In this document: piece by piece, positions 50,655-58,478 of the stretch
Position numbering within the stretch: the first letter of the stretch is position 1
Layout of the letters: each line of letters opens with the position of its first letter
From: Kitasatospora sp. GP82
Lineage (GTDB): Bacteria; Actinomycetota; Actinomycetes; Streptomycetales; Streptomycetaceae
DNA: 64,000 nucleotides
Direction of reading: 5' to 3'
Assembly: GCF_029892105.1 (NCBI RefSeq)
Contig: NZ_JARZAJ010000025.1
Coordinates: forward strand, 1-64,000
Position numbers and translations under genes: made by a program
Notes under the pieces: model-generated
Told to the model about the DNA's origin: nothing
Seen by the model: the letters and a program-made list of their open reading frames with translations, nothing else
Database searches by the model: none

Positions 50655-51637
50655 ACGACTGGAACGGCAAGCGCGTGCTCGTCACCGGCGCCGAAGGCTT
50701 CATCGGCAGCACGCTGGTGGACCTGCTGGTGCAGCGCGGTGCCCGGGTGCGGGCGCTGGTGCACTACAAGCCGTACGCCGAACGCGGCTACCTCGCACCG
50801 TACTTGGCGAGTGGCGAGGTGGAGATGTCGGCCGGGGACGTCCGTGACGCCGGGCGGGTGCTGGACGCCGTGGACGGCTGCGAGACGGTCTTCCACCTGG
50901 CCGCACTGATCGGCATCCCGTACAGCTACCAGTCGCCGGAGGCGTATGTGCAGACCAATGTGGTCGGCACCCAGAACGTCGCCGCCGCCTGTCTGCGGCA
51001 CGGCGCACGGCTGGTCCACACCTCCACCAGCGAGGTGTACGGCACCGCCATCACCGCGCCGATCAGCGAGGAGCACCCGCTCCAGCCGCAGTCGCCGTAC
51101 TCCGCCTCGAAGATCGGCGCCGACATGGCGGCGCTCTCGTACTGGCACTCCTTCGAGCTGCCGGTCACGGTGGTCCGGCCGTTCAACACCTACGGGCCGC
51201 GGCAGTCCGCGCGCGCCGTCATCCCGACCATCCTGGCCCAACTCCACTCCGGTGCGCAGGAGATCAGGCTCGGCTCGCTCACCCCGACCCGGGACTTCAC
51301 CTACGCCACCGACACCGCCGAGGGCTTCCTGGCCGCTGCCACCGCCGACCGCGCGCTCGGCGAGGTCCTCAATCTCGGCACCGGCACCGAGATCTCCATC
51401 GGTGACCTCGCCCGCTCGCTGATCGCCGCCTCCGGCAAGGACGCCGAGGTCGTGGTCGACCCGGGCCGGCTGCGCCCGAGCGGCAGCGAGGTCGAACGCC
51501 TGCTCTCGGACAACACCAAGGCCCGTACCCTGACCGGCTGGCAGCCGCGGATCTCCCTCGACGAGGGGCTGCGCCTGACCTCCGATTGGGTCGCCGCCAA
51601 CCTGGGTGCCTTCGCCCCGGGCCGTTACCAGGTCTGA
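50651..51637 (+). CDS. LegB-like NAD-dependent sugar 4,6-dehydratase
   Basis: A 328-residue extended short-chain dehydrogenase. NAD loop TGAEGFIG (12-19), FHLAALIGIPYSY, active-site STSEVYG (125-131), Tyr150 and Lys154 in YSASKIGAD, then PFNTYGPRQSARAVIPTI. This pattern is that of LegB-type enzymes, which turn UDP-GlcNAc into a 4-keto-6-deoxy sugar. AGGAG lies just before the ATG, inside the end of murG2, and the genes overlap by four bases. The product might be the donor, or a precursor of the donor, used by the MurG-like protein. No aminotransferase lies next to it. Confidence 0.87.
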   Translation: MNDWNGKRVLVTGAEGFIGSTLVDLLVQRGARVRALVHYKPYAERGYLAPYLASGEVEMSAGDVRDAGRVLDAVDGCETVFHLAALIGIPYSYQSPEAYVQTNVVGTQNVAAACLRHGARLVHTSTSEVYGTAITAPISEEHPLQPQSPYSASKIGADMAALSYWHSFELPVTVVRPFNTYGPRQSARAVIPTILAQLHSGAQEIRLGSLTPTRDFTYATDTAEGFLAAATADRALGEVLNLGTGTEISIGDLARSLIAASGKDAEVVVDPGRLRPSGSEVERLLSDNTKARTLTGWQPRISLDEGLRLTSDWVAANLGAFAPGRYQV

Positions 51638-51743
51638 CTCCCCGTCCTGACTCCGGGTCAGCTCGGACGTCGTCCTCGGGGTGCGCTCAGGGTGTGCTCA
51701 GGGACAGTCCCTGATGATCGGCCGTACTCGCGCGGAACACACT

Positions 51744-51778
51744 CGTGGTCGGGCCGGTGGACCGCCGGTCCGACCACG
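51744..51778 (+). terminator. Hairpin after legB-like gene
   Basis: CGTGGTCGG (51744-51752) pairs with CCGACCACG (51770-51778), and the inner bases extend the stem with two G-U pairs. It lies 106 bases beyond the LegB-like stop and 20 bases before the next gene, so it could terminate the operon or act in the leader of the serine hydrolase gene. Confidence 0.55.
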
Positions 51779-51797
51779 ACCATTCCGGAGCCCTACC

Positions 51798-53057
51798 GTG
51801 AACCCCATCGCGAGCCGCACCCGCGCGAGCCGTACCCGTTGGACGACCGTGGCCGCCGCAGGTGCCCTGCTGGTCGCCCTGGTCACCGGTGCGGCCGCGC
51901 CCGCCTCGGCGGCCCCCGTCGCCGCGCCGGGAGCCGGCGCCGTCGCCGCGCCGCTTCCCCCGCTCGATCCGGCAGCCCTCCGCCAGGCCATCGACGGGCT
52001 GCCGAACGCGGACGTCACCGGCGCGCTGGTGCGCGTCACCGGCAGCGCGGGCGACTGGTCCGGTACGTCGGGCGTGGGAGATCTGACGACGCGCCAGCCC
52101 GTGCCACAGGACGGCCACTTCCGGATCGGCAGCATCTCCAAGGTCTTCACCGCCACGGTGGTGCTCCAGCTCGCCGCCGAAAGGCGCATCGACCTCGACG
52201 GCACCGTCCAGCAGTACCTGCCGGGCGTCCTTCCCGCCGACCTCCCGCCGATCAAGGTCGGCCAACTGCTCGACCACACCAGCGGTCTGCCGCGCGGCGA
52301 CAGCTCCGGCTTCGGCGACGGCAGCCCCGAGTGGTTCGCCGCCCACCGCCTCGACAGCTGGACGCCGCGGCAGGTGGTCGCCGCGCTGGCCGGCCAGCCG
52401 ATGCAGTTCGCGCCCGGCACCGCGCAGCAGTACAACGGCATGAACACCTTCGTCGCCGGGCTGCTCGTCGAGAAGATCACCGGGCGCAGCTTCGCCCAGG
52501 AGGTCCAGTCCCGGATCGCTCGCCCCCTCGGCCTGAAGGACACCTACGTCCCGGACGCCAAGGACCCGCGTCTGCCGGGACCGCACTCCCACGGCTATCT
52601 GACCGTCAAGGCCCCTGACGGCAGCACGCACCCGGTCGACGTCTCGCAGCAGAGCCCCTGGCCCTGGGCCGAGGGCGGCATGATCTCCACCGCCGGGGAT
52701 CTCGACCACTTCATAGGTGCGCTCTTCCGCGGCCGTCTGCTGCCCCCCGCCCAGGAGGCCGAGCTCTTCACCGTCCCCGACGTCCCCAACTTCGACAACA
52801 GCCACTGCCAGACCCCGGCAGGACCCGGAAGGGCCTGCCTGAGCATGGGGCTGATGCGCGTCAAGTCCGCCAACGGCATCGTCGTCTGGGGCAAGACCGG
52901 CTCCCGCCCCGGCTACATCAGCGGTGTCTTCGCCACCCGCGACCTGAGCCGCCGCATCGTCTACTCCCTCAACCCCACCAACCTCAACGGCACCGAGTCC
53001 CGCTACGTCCAGCGCATCGCCACCGCCGCCCTCGGCGGTGCCCCGACGGCCGGCTGA
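51798..53057 (+). CDS. Secreted serine beta-lactamase/DD-peptidase-like protein
   Basis: A 419-residue protein: signal peptide (about 1-38, ending APASAAP), an Ala/Pro-rich linker and a class C beta-lactamase/D-Ala-D-Ala carboxypeptidase domain. The nucleophile is Ser112 with Lys115 (GSISKVF), and the third motif is KTG (366-368). The second motif, normally Tyr-x-Asn, reads Tyr212-Asn-Gly, with the next Asn at 216. Cys337 and Cys347 may bridge. The GTG start follows CCGGAGCCCTACC. Likely substrates are peptidoglycan stem peptides or another D-amino ester. It lies downstream of the murG2-legB pair. Confidence 0.9.
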   Translation: MNPIASRTRASRTRWTTVAAAGALLVALVTGAAAPASAAPVAAPGAGAVAAPLPPLDPAALRQAIDGLPNADVTGALVRVTGSAGDWSGTSGVGDLTTRQPVPQDGHFRIGSISKVFTATVVLQLAAERRIDLDGTVQQYLPGVLPADLPPIKVGQLLDHTSGLPRGDSSGFGDGSPEWFAAHRLDSWTPRQVVAALAGQPMQFAPGTAQQYNGMNTFVAGLLVEKITGRSFAQEVQSRIARPLGLKDTYVPDAKDPRLPGPHSHGYLTVKAPDGSTHPVDVSQQSPWPWAEGGMISTAGDLDHFIGALFRGRLLPPAQEAELFTVPDVPNFDNSHCQTPAGPGRACLSMGLMRVKSANGIVVWGKTGSRPGYISGVFATRDLSRRIVYSLNPTNLNGTESRYVQRIATAALGGAPTAG

Positions 53058-53091
53058 CGCCACGCCGCCTCGGCAGGGCTCGACGGCGGTG

Positions 53092-53769
53092 TCAGCCCTG
53101 GTCCTGGTCGGCCCTCGTGGAGGTCAGGCCGGGGAGGGGGTTGAGCAGCAGGGTGGTGAAGCGGCTGATCCAGTCGGGGGTGATGGGTCGGCCGCTGACC
53201 AGCAGGCGGTGTTCGACGGTGCCCGCGATGGTGTCGAAGATGATGTCGATCTCCTCGGAGGCGGTGGCCTCGTCGCGGTCGGGGCTCAGTTCGCCGCGCA
53301 GTTGGGCCTGGGCGCGGCCCTGTTGGACGAGGCACTTCTGGGGTTCGACGATCCGTTCGCGGACGCGTCGGCGCAGCTGCGGGTCGCGGGAGCCCTCGGC
53401 GAAGAGGGCGAGCAGCGCGGCCTGGCTCTCCGGGCGGGCCAGCAGCACGGCGAACTGGGCGACCACGGCTTCGATGTCGGCCCGCAGGCTGCCCAGGTCG
53501 GCCATCTCCAGCTCGTCGAAGAGGCTGGCGACGGCATCGACCACCAGTTCGTTCTTGGACGGCCAGCGTCGGTAAAGAGTTGTCTTGGCGACGCCGGCCC
53601 GGGCGGCGACGTGGCCCATGGTCAGCCCGCCCCAGCCGAGTTCGGCGAGGGCCTCGCGGGTGGCGTCGAGGATCGCCCGGTCGGCGGCTGCGCTGCGGGG
53701 GCGGCCCTTGCCGCGCGGCGGCGACACGGCTTGGTCGTGGGCAGCGGGCTGCTGGGTGGTGGGGGCCAC
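53092..53769 (-). CDS. TetR-family transcriptional regulator
   Basis: A 225-residue repressor. The N-terminal helix-turn-helix reads AALAELGWGGLTMGHVAARAGVAKTTLYRRWPSKNEL after a basic PPRGKGRPRSA arm; the C-terminal ligand domain belongs to the TetR_C group found in many streptomycete efflux regulators. AAGGAGG lies 5-6 bases before the GTG. It converges on the serine hydrolase gene. A GTGCGAT direct repeat at 53791 and 53806 just upstream may be its own operator. Confidence 0.9.
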   Translation of the reverse strand: MAPTTQQPAAHDQAVSPPRGKGRPRSAAADRAILDATREALAELGWGGLTMGHVAARAGVAKTTLYRRWPSKNELVVDAVASLFDELEMADLGSLRADIEAVVAQFAVLLARPESQAALLALFAEGSRDPQLRRRVRERIVEPQKCLVQQGRAQAQLRGELSPDRDEATASEEIDIIFDTIAGTVEHRLLVSGRPITPDWISRFTTLLLNPLPGLTSTRADQDQG

Positions 53770-53951
53770 CGAGCCTCCTTGCTTGGGCCGGTGCGATGCA
53801 CTTGCGTGCGATCTACCGGTGAGTAACGTGGGTGGGTCTGGTAACCGTAACGATTTGTCCCCCCGGCGGCAGCCGGGCGTGCGGGAAAGTGGGACAGGTC
53901 ACGTCCCGCAATGCCCGGGGGGTCTTGCGGGACCGACCCCGGGTGCAGTTA

Positions 53952-53968
53952 CGCTACGACTCGTAGCG
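53952..53968. promoter_or_regulatory. 17-bp perfect palindrome, operator candidate
   Basis: CGCTACGACTCGTAGCG has 8-bp perfect arms around one C. It lies 183 bases upstream of the TetR gene and 190 bases before the thioredoxin gene, in a 389-base divergent gap. Its form suits a TetR-type dimer. Other parts of the gap show repeated GTAAC(G/C) near 53821-53852 and no clear promoter. Confidence 0.55.
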
Positions 53969-54158
53969 AAAGAGCGGCAACCTCGCGTTCCGGCCCAAGG
54001 GATCGGGCGGGCGCGCGGCGCGGGTGGGGATCCGCGTCGGCTCTGCAACGCTTGAACCATGGGAGCAGGGCTCCCGACGGGGGCGGAGAAGTCGGTTCGG
54101 TGCGACCCATTCCGGCGGTTGGCGCACGTCACCCGTGCGGACGGGGGAGGATAGAGCC

Positions 54159-55151
54159 ATGCAGCCACGGAATTCGCGTCTGAACAGTGCCGCCCTGCGT
54201 GGTGCGGTGGACCTCGCCGCAGTGAAGGCGGCCGGTGACGCCGCCCAGAAGGCCGAGCAGGCCAGGGTGGAACGAGCTCGTCAGAACGCCGCCGCTGAGG
54301 CGGCCGGGGTGGCCCCGCCGGGGGCGCCGTACGAGCTCGTCATCGATGTCACCGAGGAAACCTTCGAGACCGAGGTCGTGCAGCGCTCGGCCGAGGTGCC
54401 GGTGGTCGTCGACTTCTGGGCCGAGTGGTGCGGCCCGTGCAAGCAGCTCAGCCCGATCCTCGAGCGGCTCGCCGAGGAGTACGACGGGCGGATCGTGCTC
54501 GCCAAGATTGATGTGGACGCCAATCAGCTGATCGCCCAGCAGTTCGGCATCCAGGGCATCCCGGCCGTGATGGCCGTGGTCGCCGGTCAGCTCGTCCCGC
54601 TCTTCCAGGGCGCCGAGAACGAGGCCAACGTCCGCAAGATCCTGGATCAGTTGATCGCGGTCGCCGAGCAGCGCTTCGGCATCGTCGGTGGCGGTGTCGC
54701 CCCGGAGGGCGAGAGTCCGGCAGCCCCCCGCGTACCGGAGGACCCGGCGCTGTCCGCCGCGCACGACGCGCTCGACCGCGGTGACCTGGGCGGTGCCATC
54801 CAGGCGTACCAGAACGTGCTGGTCGACCAGCCCGGCAACACCGAGGCCAAGCTGGGCCTGGCCCAGGCGCAGCTGCTGCGCCGGGTCGAGGCGCTGGACC
54901 CGCAGGCCGTCCGTGCGGCGGCCGCCGCCGATCCGAAGAACGTCGCCGCCCAGCTGGAGGCCGCAGACCTGGACTTGGTCGGCGGCCACGTCGAGGATGC
55001 CTTCGGCCGACTGGTCGACACGGTCGGCAGGACCTTCGGCGAGGACCGGGATACCGCCCGGCTCCGGCTGCTGGAGCTCTTCGAGGTGATCGGTGCGGAG
55101 GACCCCCGGGTGGCGAAGGCCCGCACCGCGCTGGCCCGGGTGCTGTTCTGA
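54159..55151 (+). CDS. Thioredoxin-domain co-chaperone with TPR-like tail (CnoX/YbbN type)
   Basis: A 330-residue protein: a polar helical head (1-55), a thioredoxin fold with the complete redox site Trp90-Cys91-Gly-Pro-Cys94-Lys, cis-Pro region GIQGIPAVMAV, then TPR-like helices (about 190-325; ALDRGDLGGAIQAYQNVL). Proteins of this layout bind unfolded clients and hand them to chaperones; unlike E. coli YbbN, which lacks the full site, this one keeps both cysteines. GGGGGAGG lies 8 bases before the ATG at 54159; the open frame from 54024 is not needed. Confidence 0.93.
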   Translation: MQPRNSRLNSAALRGAVDLAAVKAAGDAAQKAEQARVERARQNAAAEAAGVAPPGAPYELVIDVTEETFETEVVQRSAEVPVVVDFWAEWCGPCKQLSPILERLAEEYDGRIVLAKIDVDANQLIAQQFGIQGIPAVMAVVAGQLVPLFQGAENEANVRKILDQLIAVAEQRFGIVGGGVAPEGESPAAPRVPEDPALSAAHDALDRGDLGGAIQAYQNVLVDQPGNTEAKLGLAQAQLLRRVEALDPQAVRAAAAADPKNVAAQLEAADLDLVGGHVEDAFGRLVDTVGRTFGEDRDTARLRLLELFEVIGAEDPRVAKARTALARVLF

Positions 55152-55277
55152 CGCGGGCGGCCGGTCCGCGTGCGACCTGCCGGGCCCTGGTGGCACGGCG
55201 GGTGACCTGCGGTGTCGCTGGGGATTTGACGACAAAGCGGTCAAAAATTCCGACCTTTATCAAATCTTGACAATGCC

Positions 55278-55308
55278 CTCCGGCGGTCACCTCTGGTGAC
55301 CGCCGGAG
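55278..55308 (+). terminator. Terminator of the thioredoxin gene
   Basis: CTCCGGCGGTCACC (55278-55291), loop TCT, and the exact reverse complement (55295-55308), followed by CTGTTTCGTCCGTGTTT. It lies 127 bases after the stop. Before it is an AT-rich patch with TTTGAC...GTCAAA near 55227-55248. The rest of the 679-base gap (to 55830) contains a GCCCGGT/ACCGGGC hairpin near 55470-55502; I find no gene in it. Confidence 0.8.
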
Positions 55309-55830
55309 CTGTTTCGTCCGTGTTTCCGCCGAATTTCGGTGACGTACATCTGCTCGATTGTCACTCTGCGTGCCGTTTCGTCCGATTTCATGATCGGCGA
55401 CAGTCGCTGTTGGATTACCCGTCAGTAATGAACCCCTTGTGTTCGGGCCGGGATTCAAGCACGATCAGCCACGCCCGGTCCCCTACGAGGGGATCCCCAC
55501 CGGGCAGCCGACGGCTCGGTCCTGAGGCTTGAGGGCAGGGGGGTATCCGCAGATCCCACATGCGGTTCCTGTCCTTCGCACGGCCGCGCATCCCCGCGCG
55601 GTCGCTGGTTGTCGCTCGGGGGTGGTCGCCGGTGTCATCGGTCGTACCCGCTGTCGCGAAGACAGTGGGTGCCGGGAACGGGAGTGCCGTGGTTGCGGCC
55701 GAGCCCGGGTCCGCCGATGCCCACGGCGCTCTCCGCTACCGAGGACGTAGCTCTCTCCCATCCCAGGCCCAGGTCGGTGCGGGGCGCACCGGGCGCGGTC
55801 GGAGATGTACGTCCTAGAAGGAGGACACGC

Positions 55831-56463
55831 ATGTCCCAGACATTCGGCAAGACCCGCTGGAAGCGCTTTGCACTCGTGATGGTCCCCAGTATCGCGGCCA
55901 CCGCGGCGATCGGCGTGGGCCTGGCGAACAACGCGCTGGCCGCGTCGTTCAGCATCTCCGGCCAGAAGTTCAAGGTCCAGGCGGACGATCTCCAGGGCGA
56001 CAACTTCGCCCAGTACGGCGATGTCCTCCACCACACCAACGCCCAGGACCAGAACCCGAAGGCTCACGAGGCCGTTGCCGTCTCGACCTTCAGCCACGCG
56101 ACCATCAAGCACCTGTGCCAGTCGGTGTCCACCGACCTCCCCTTCGGGCTCGGCAAGTGGACCCTCCAGCTGCACGCCGGTGGGGACAACAAGGACCAGT
56201 GGGTCCAGGCCGACAACCTGGTGATCGGCCTCAACAGTCTTGAGGCGGACGCCCAGTTCGACAACATCAACATCGGTCAGGACGCCTCGACCCTGCCGAG
56301 CCCGGCCAAGGGCATGCCCGGACTGTTCGGCCAGGCCGCGACGCACGCCCACCTGACCAACGTGAAGCAGACCGCCTGGTCGACCTCGGCCAGCAGCTTC
56401 TCGCTCAACGGCCTGAAGCTGGGCCTGGCCCAGGGCGACGGCCCGAGCGTCGAGTGCTTCTAG
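55831..56463 (+). CDS. DUF6230 secreted/surface protein
   Basis: A 210-residue protein with an N-terminal signal or anchor helix (WKRFALVMVPSIAATAAIGVGL, then ANNALAAS) and a beta-rich domain containing FSISGQKFKVQADDL, DNINIGQDASTLP and FSLNGLKLGLAQGDGPSVECF. Older genomes label this family cholesterol esterase, but no Ser-His-Asp site is visible. AGAAGGAGGA precedes the ATG. It leads an operon with the DUF6114 gene and a second secreted protein, an arrangement kept in streptomycetes. Confidence 0.85.
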   Translation: MSQTFGKTRWKRFALVMVPSIAATAAIGVGLANNALAASFSISGQKFKVQADDLQGDNFAQYGDVLHHTNAQDQNPKAHEAVAVSTFSHATIKHLCQSVSTDLPFGLGKWTLQLHAGGDNKDQWVQADNLVIGLNSLEADAQFDNINIGQDASTLPSPAKGMPGLFGQAATHAHLTNVKQTAWSTSASSFSLNGLKLGLAQGDGPSVECF

Positions 56464-56589
56464 GCCACTGACGGCCGACGGTGCTCCGCCGTCGGCCAAC
56501 AGGCCACTGTGGCAGGGGCGGTGGCGGTGCCGCCGTCCCTGTCGTACCAACTGTTCGTCCCTCGTTACCGCAATCGAGGAGCTCGCATC

Positions 56590-57105
56590 GTGTCCAGCGC
56601 AACTGCCATCGAGTGGCCCGAAGGGGCTAGCGGCTTCGGTCGGCTCCGACTGCGATTTCGGGCCTGGCGCCGTTCCCGCCCGTTCTGGGGCGGGCTGCTG
56701 GCCGTGATCGCCGGCGTCCCGATCCTCTACCTCCCCTATGCCAACCTGCAGTTGGGGCAGCTGACCGTCACGATGGCCACCACTGCCGGTGCCGGTTCGC
56801 TGCTCATCGGGCTGCTGATGATGACCCTGGGCGTGACGGCCTGGTTCCAGCCGCTGGTGCGGATCTTCTGCGGTGTGGCCGTCACCATTCTGTCCCTGGT
56901 CTCCGTTCCGGTCTCCAACCTTGGCGGCTTCGGCGTGGGCCTGCTGCTCGGGCTGGTCGCCGGAGGGCTGCTGTGCTCCTGGGCCCCGCTGAAGCAACCG
57001 GCCGTCCTGACGGACGAGTTGGCAGGTGCGGCGGAGAACGGCGCTGCCGAGCCCGGTCAGCCTGCGGTGTCCGTGGAGAAGGCCGATCCCGGGGAGCAGC
57101 GGTGA
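56590..57105 (+). CDS. DUF6114 membrane protein
   Basis: A 171-residue protein with a basic cytoplasmic head, four hydrophobic helices between residues 30 and 140 (WGGLLAVIAGVPILYLP, AGSLLIGLLMMTLGVTAWF, FCGVAVTILSLVSVPVSNLGGFG, VGLLLGLVAGGLLCSW) and an acidic tail. The GTG at 56590 has GAGGAG 8 bases upstream. Its stop overlaps the GTG of the next gene by four bases. It always seems to travel with DUF6230; a shared membrane complex is a fair guess. Confidence 0.85.
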   Translation: MSSATAIEWPEGASGFGRLRLRFRAWRRSRPFWGGLLAVIAGVPILYLPYANLQLGQLTVTMATTAGAGSLLIGLLMMTLGVTAWFQPLVRIFCGVAVTILSLVSVPVSNLGGFGVGLLLGLVAGGLLCSWAPLKQPAVLTDELAGAAENGAAEPGQPAVSVEKADPGEQR

Positions 57106-58397
57106 GCGACCGGGACGAAGGGGCGGTTGCCCGGGTGGCCGGGCCCCGGCACGCTGCGCCTCGGGTCAAGGTGCGCAGCCGCCTGCGGGGCAGGGCGGTG
57201 GCGATAGCCGCTGTGCCGACGGCGCTGCTGATGGGCACCATCCCGAGCATTGCCATGGCCGACGTCCAGAAGGACAAGGGCTGCGCCACCGCTGCCGACA
57301 CGGTTCTCGAAGAGACGCCGGTGCCGAAGAGCGAGATCACCCCGGTGCCGGACCCGAAGCCGACGTCCACCAAGGCCGCCCGGCCAAGTGAGCAGCCGAC
57401 CGCGCAGCCCGACTCGCAGACGCAGCAGCCGGCTCCGGTGTCGACGCCGACCACTGTGCCGTCGCCGACCGTGAGCGCCACCGCCACGACGCACCCCCGG
57501 CCTCAGCAGGCGGCGGCGACCACTTCGCCGACCCCGAAGGCCGACTCGGTCGGACCGGCCGGGATCCTGGACGACATCCTCGACCCGATCCTGCACCTGG
57601 GCAGTCACCGGAGCCCGACCCCGACCCCGGCTCCGACCCCGAAGGCCACTTCGGCGCCGAGCCCGTCGGCCACTCCCGGCCCGCCTCCGGCGAAGACCCG
57701 CGTGCCCGAGGCCGAGACCCCCGCCGCCGAGTCGCCGTCGCCGTCCTCGTCTCCGTCCGCCTCCGACTCCGAGACCGCCTCTCCGGCGCCGTCCGGGAGC
57801 CCGACCGCGACGCCCAGTTCCAGCCCCTCGCCTTCCGCCTCGCCCACCAAGAACCCCAACTGCCAGGTGGACACCCGCGCGCTGAGCGCCGGCAAGGCGG
57901 AGCCCAACCGGCTCGTGCCCGAGCAGAACTGGACGCTGCACTCGTCCACCCTCGGCCTGTACGGCGCGAAGTTCTACGGCCTGGTGGACGTCCGGACCCA
58001 GACCACCACCAAGCGGGTGCTCAAGTTCGTCGTGGACCGGGTCGACATCGGCGATCTCGATATGTCGACACTTGAGGGCAACGGTATGACCTTCCATGTG
58101 AAGGGCGCCCCGGGCTCGACCTCCACCATGCGCGACGGTGAGGTGACCATGTACGTGGAGCGGCTCTCCGGTCACCTCAGCAAGATCCTCGGCCTGCCGC
58201 TCCCGATCGACCTCGGCGAGATCACGCTCACGCCGGACACCCTGCCGCAGTGGCTGTACGACCTGATCGGCAGCGTGCCTATCCCGCTCGACCTGGAGAT
58301 GAAGCAGGTCACCGCCGTCCAGGCGGGCCAGTTCGGCGGCACCCTGAGCATCCCGGGCATGCAGATGTACAACGACAACCTCCCCTACGGCCAGTAG
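57102..58397 (+). CDS. Secreted protein with long Pro/Ser/Thr linker (DUF6230/DUF6114 operon)
   Basis: A 431-residue protein with a signal sequence (about 25-50, AVAIAAVPTALLMGTIPSIAMA), a low-complexity Pro/Ser/Thr/Ala region (about 65-265) long enough to cross the cell wall, a lone Cys in NPNCQVDT and a C-terminal domain of about 165 residues (LYGAKFYGLVDVRTQTTTKRVLKFVVDRVDIGDLDM, then GMTFHVKG, VTMYVERLSGHLS). The C-terminal domain is beta-rich like DUF6230. The GTG start overlaps the DUF6114 stop (GTGA), so membrane and secreted partners are coupled. Function unknown. Confidence 0.82.
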   Translation: MSDRDEGAVARVAGPRHAAPRVKVRSRLRGRAVAIAAVPTALLMGTIPSIAMADVQKDKGCATAADTVLEETPVPKSEITPVPDPKPTSTKAARPSEQPTAQPDSQTQQPAPVSTPTTVPSPTVSATATTHPRPQQAAATTSPTPKADSVGPAGILDDILDPILHLGSHRSPTPTPAPTPKATSAPSPSATPGPPPAKTRVPEAETPAAESPSPSSSPSASDSETASPAPSGSPTATPSSSPSPSASPTKNPNCQVDTRALSAGKAEPNRLVPEQNWTLHSSTLGLYGAKFYGLVDVRTQTTTKRVLKFVVDRVDIGDLDMSTLEGNGMTFHVKGAPGSTSTMRDGEVTMYVERLSGHLSKILGLPLPIDLGEITLTPDTLPQWLYDLIGSVPIPLDLEMKQVTAVQAGQFGGTLSIPGMQMYNDNLPYGQ

Positions 58398-58408
58398 CGG
58401 CCCCGGGA

Positions 58409-58459
58409 AACGCCAGTGGGGCGCGCCCTCCGCGAAGGAGAGCGCGCCCCACTGGCGTT
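58409..58459. terminator. Bidirectional terminator
   Basis: AACGCCAGTGGGGCGCGC (58409-58426) pairs exactly with 58442-58459 around a 15-base loop that itself has CTC/GAG pairing. It lies between two converging operons (11 bases after the secreted-protein gene, 20 bases beyond pyk). Confidence 0.87.
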
Positions 58460-58478
58460 CGGCACGGCGGCCCGCAGG

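Noticed and set aside
53899..54183. Overlapping short frames on both strands before the thioredoxin gene
   Set aside because: Both strands give Pro/Arg-rich sequences without ribosome sites; the palindrome and promoter region explain the space.
55309..55830. Small genes or a c-di-AMP riboswitch in the long gap before the DUF6230 gene
   Set aside because: The open frames (such as 55560-55817) have no ribosome site or plausible protein, and I could not find the conserved ydaO core.
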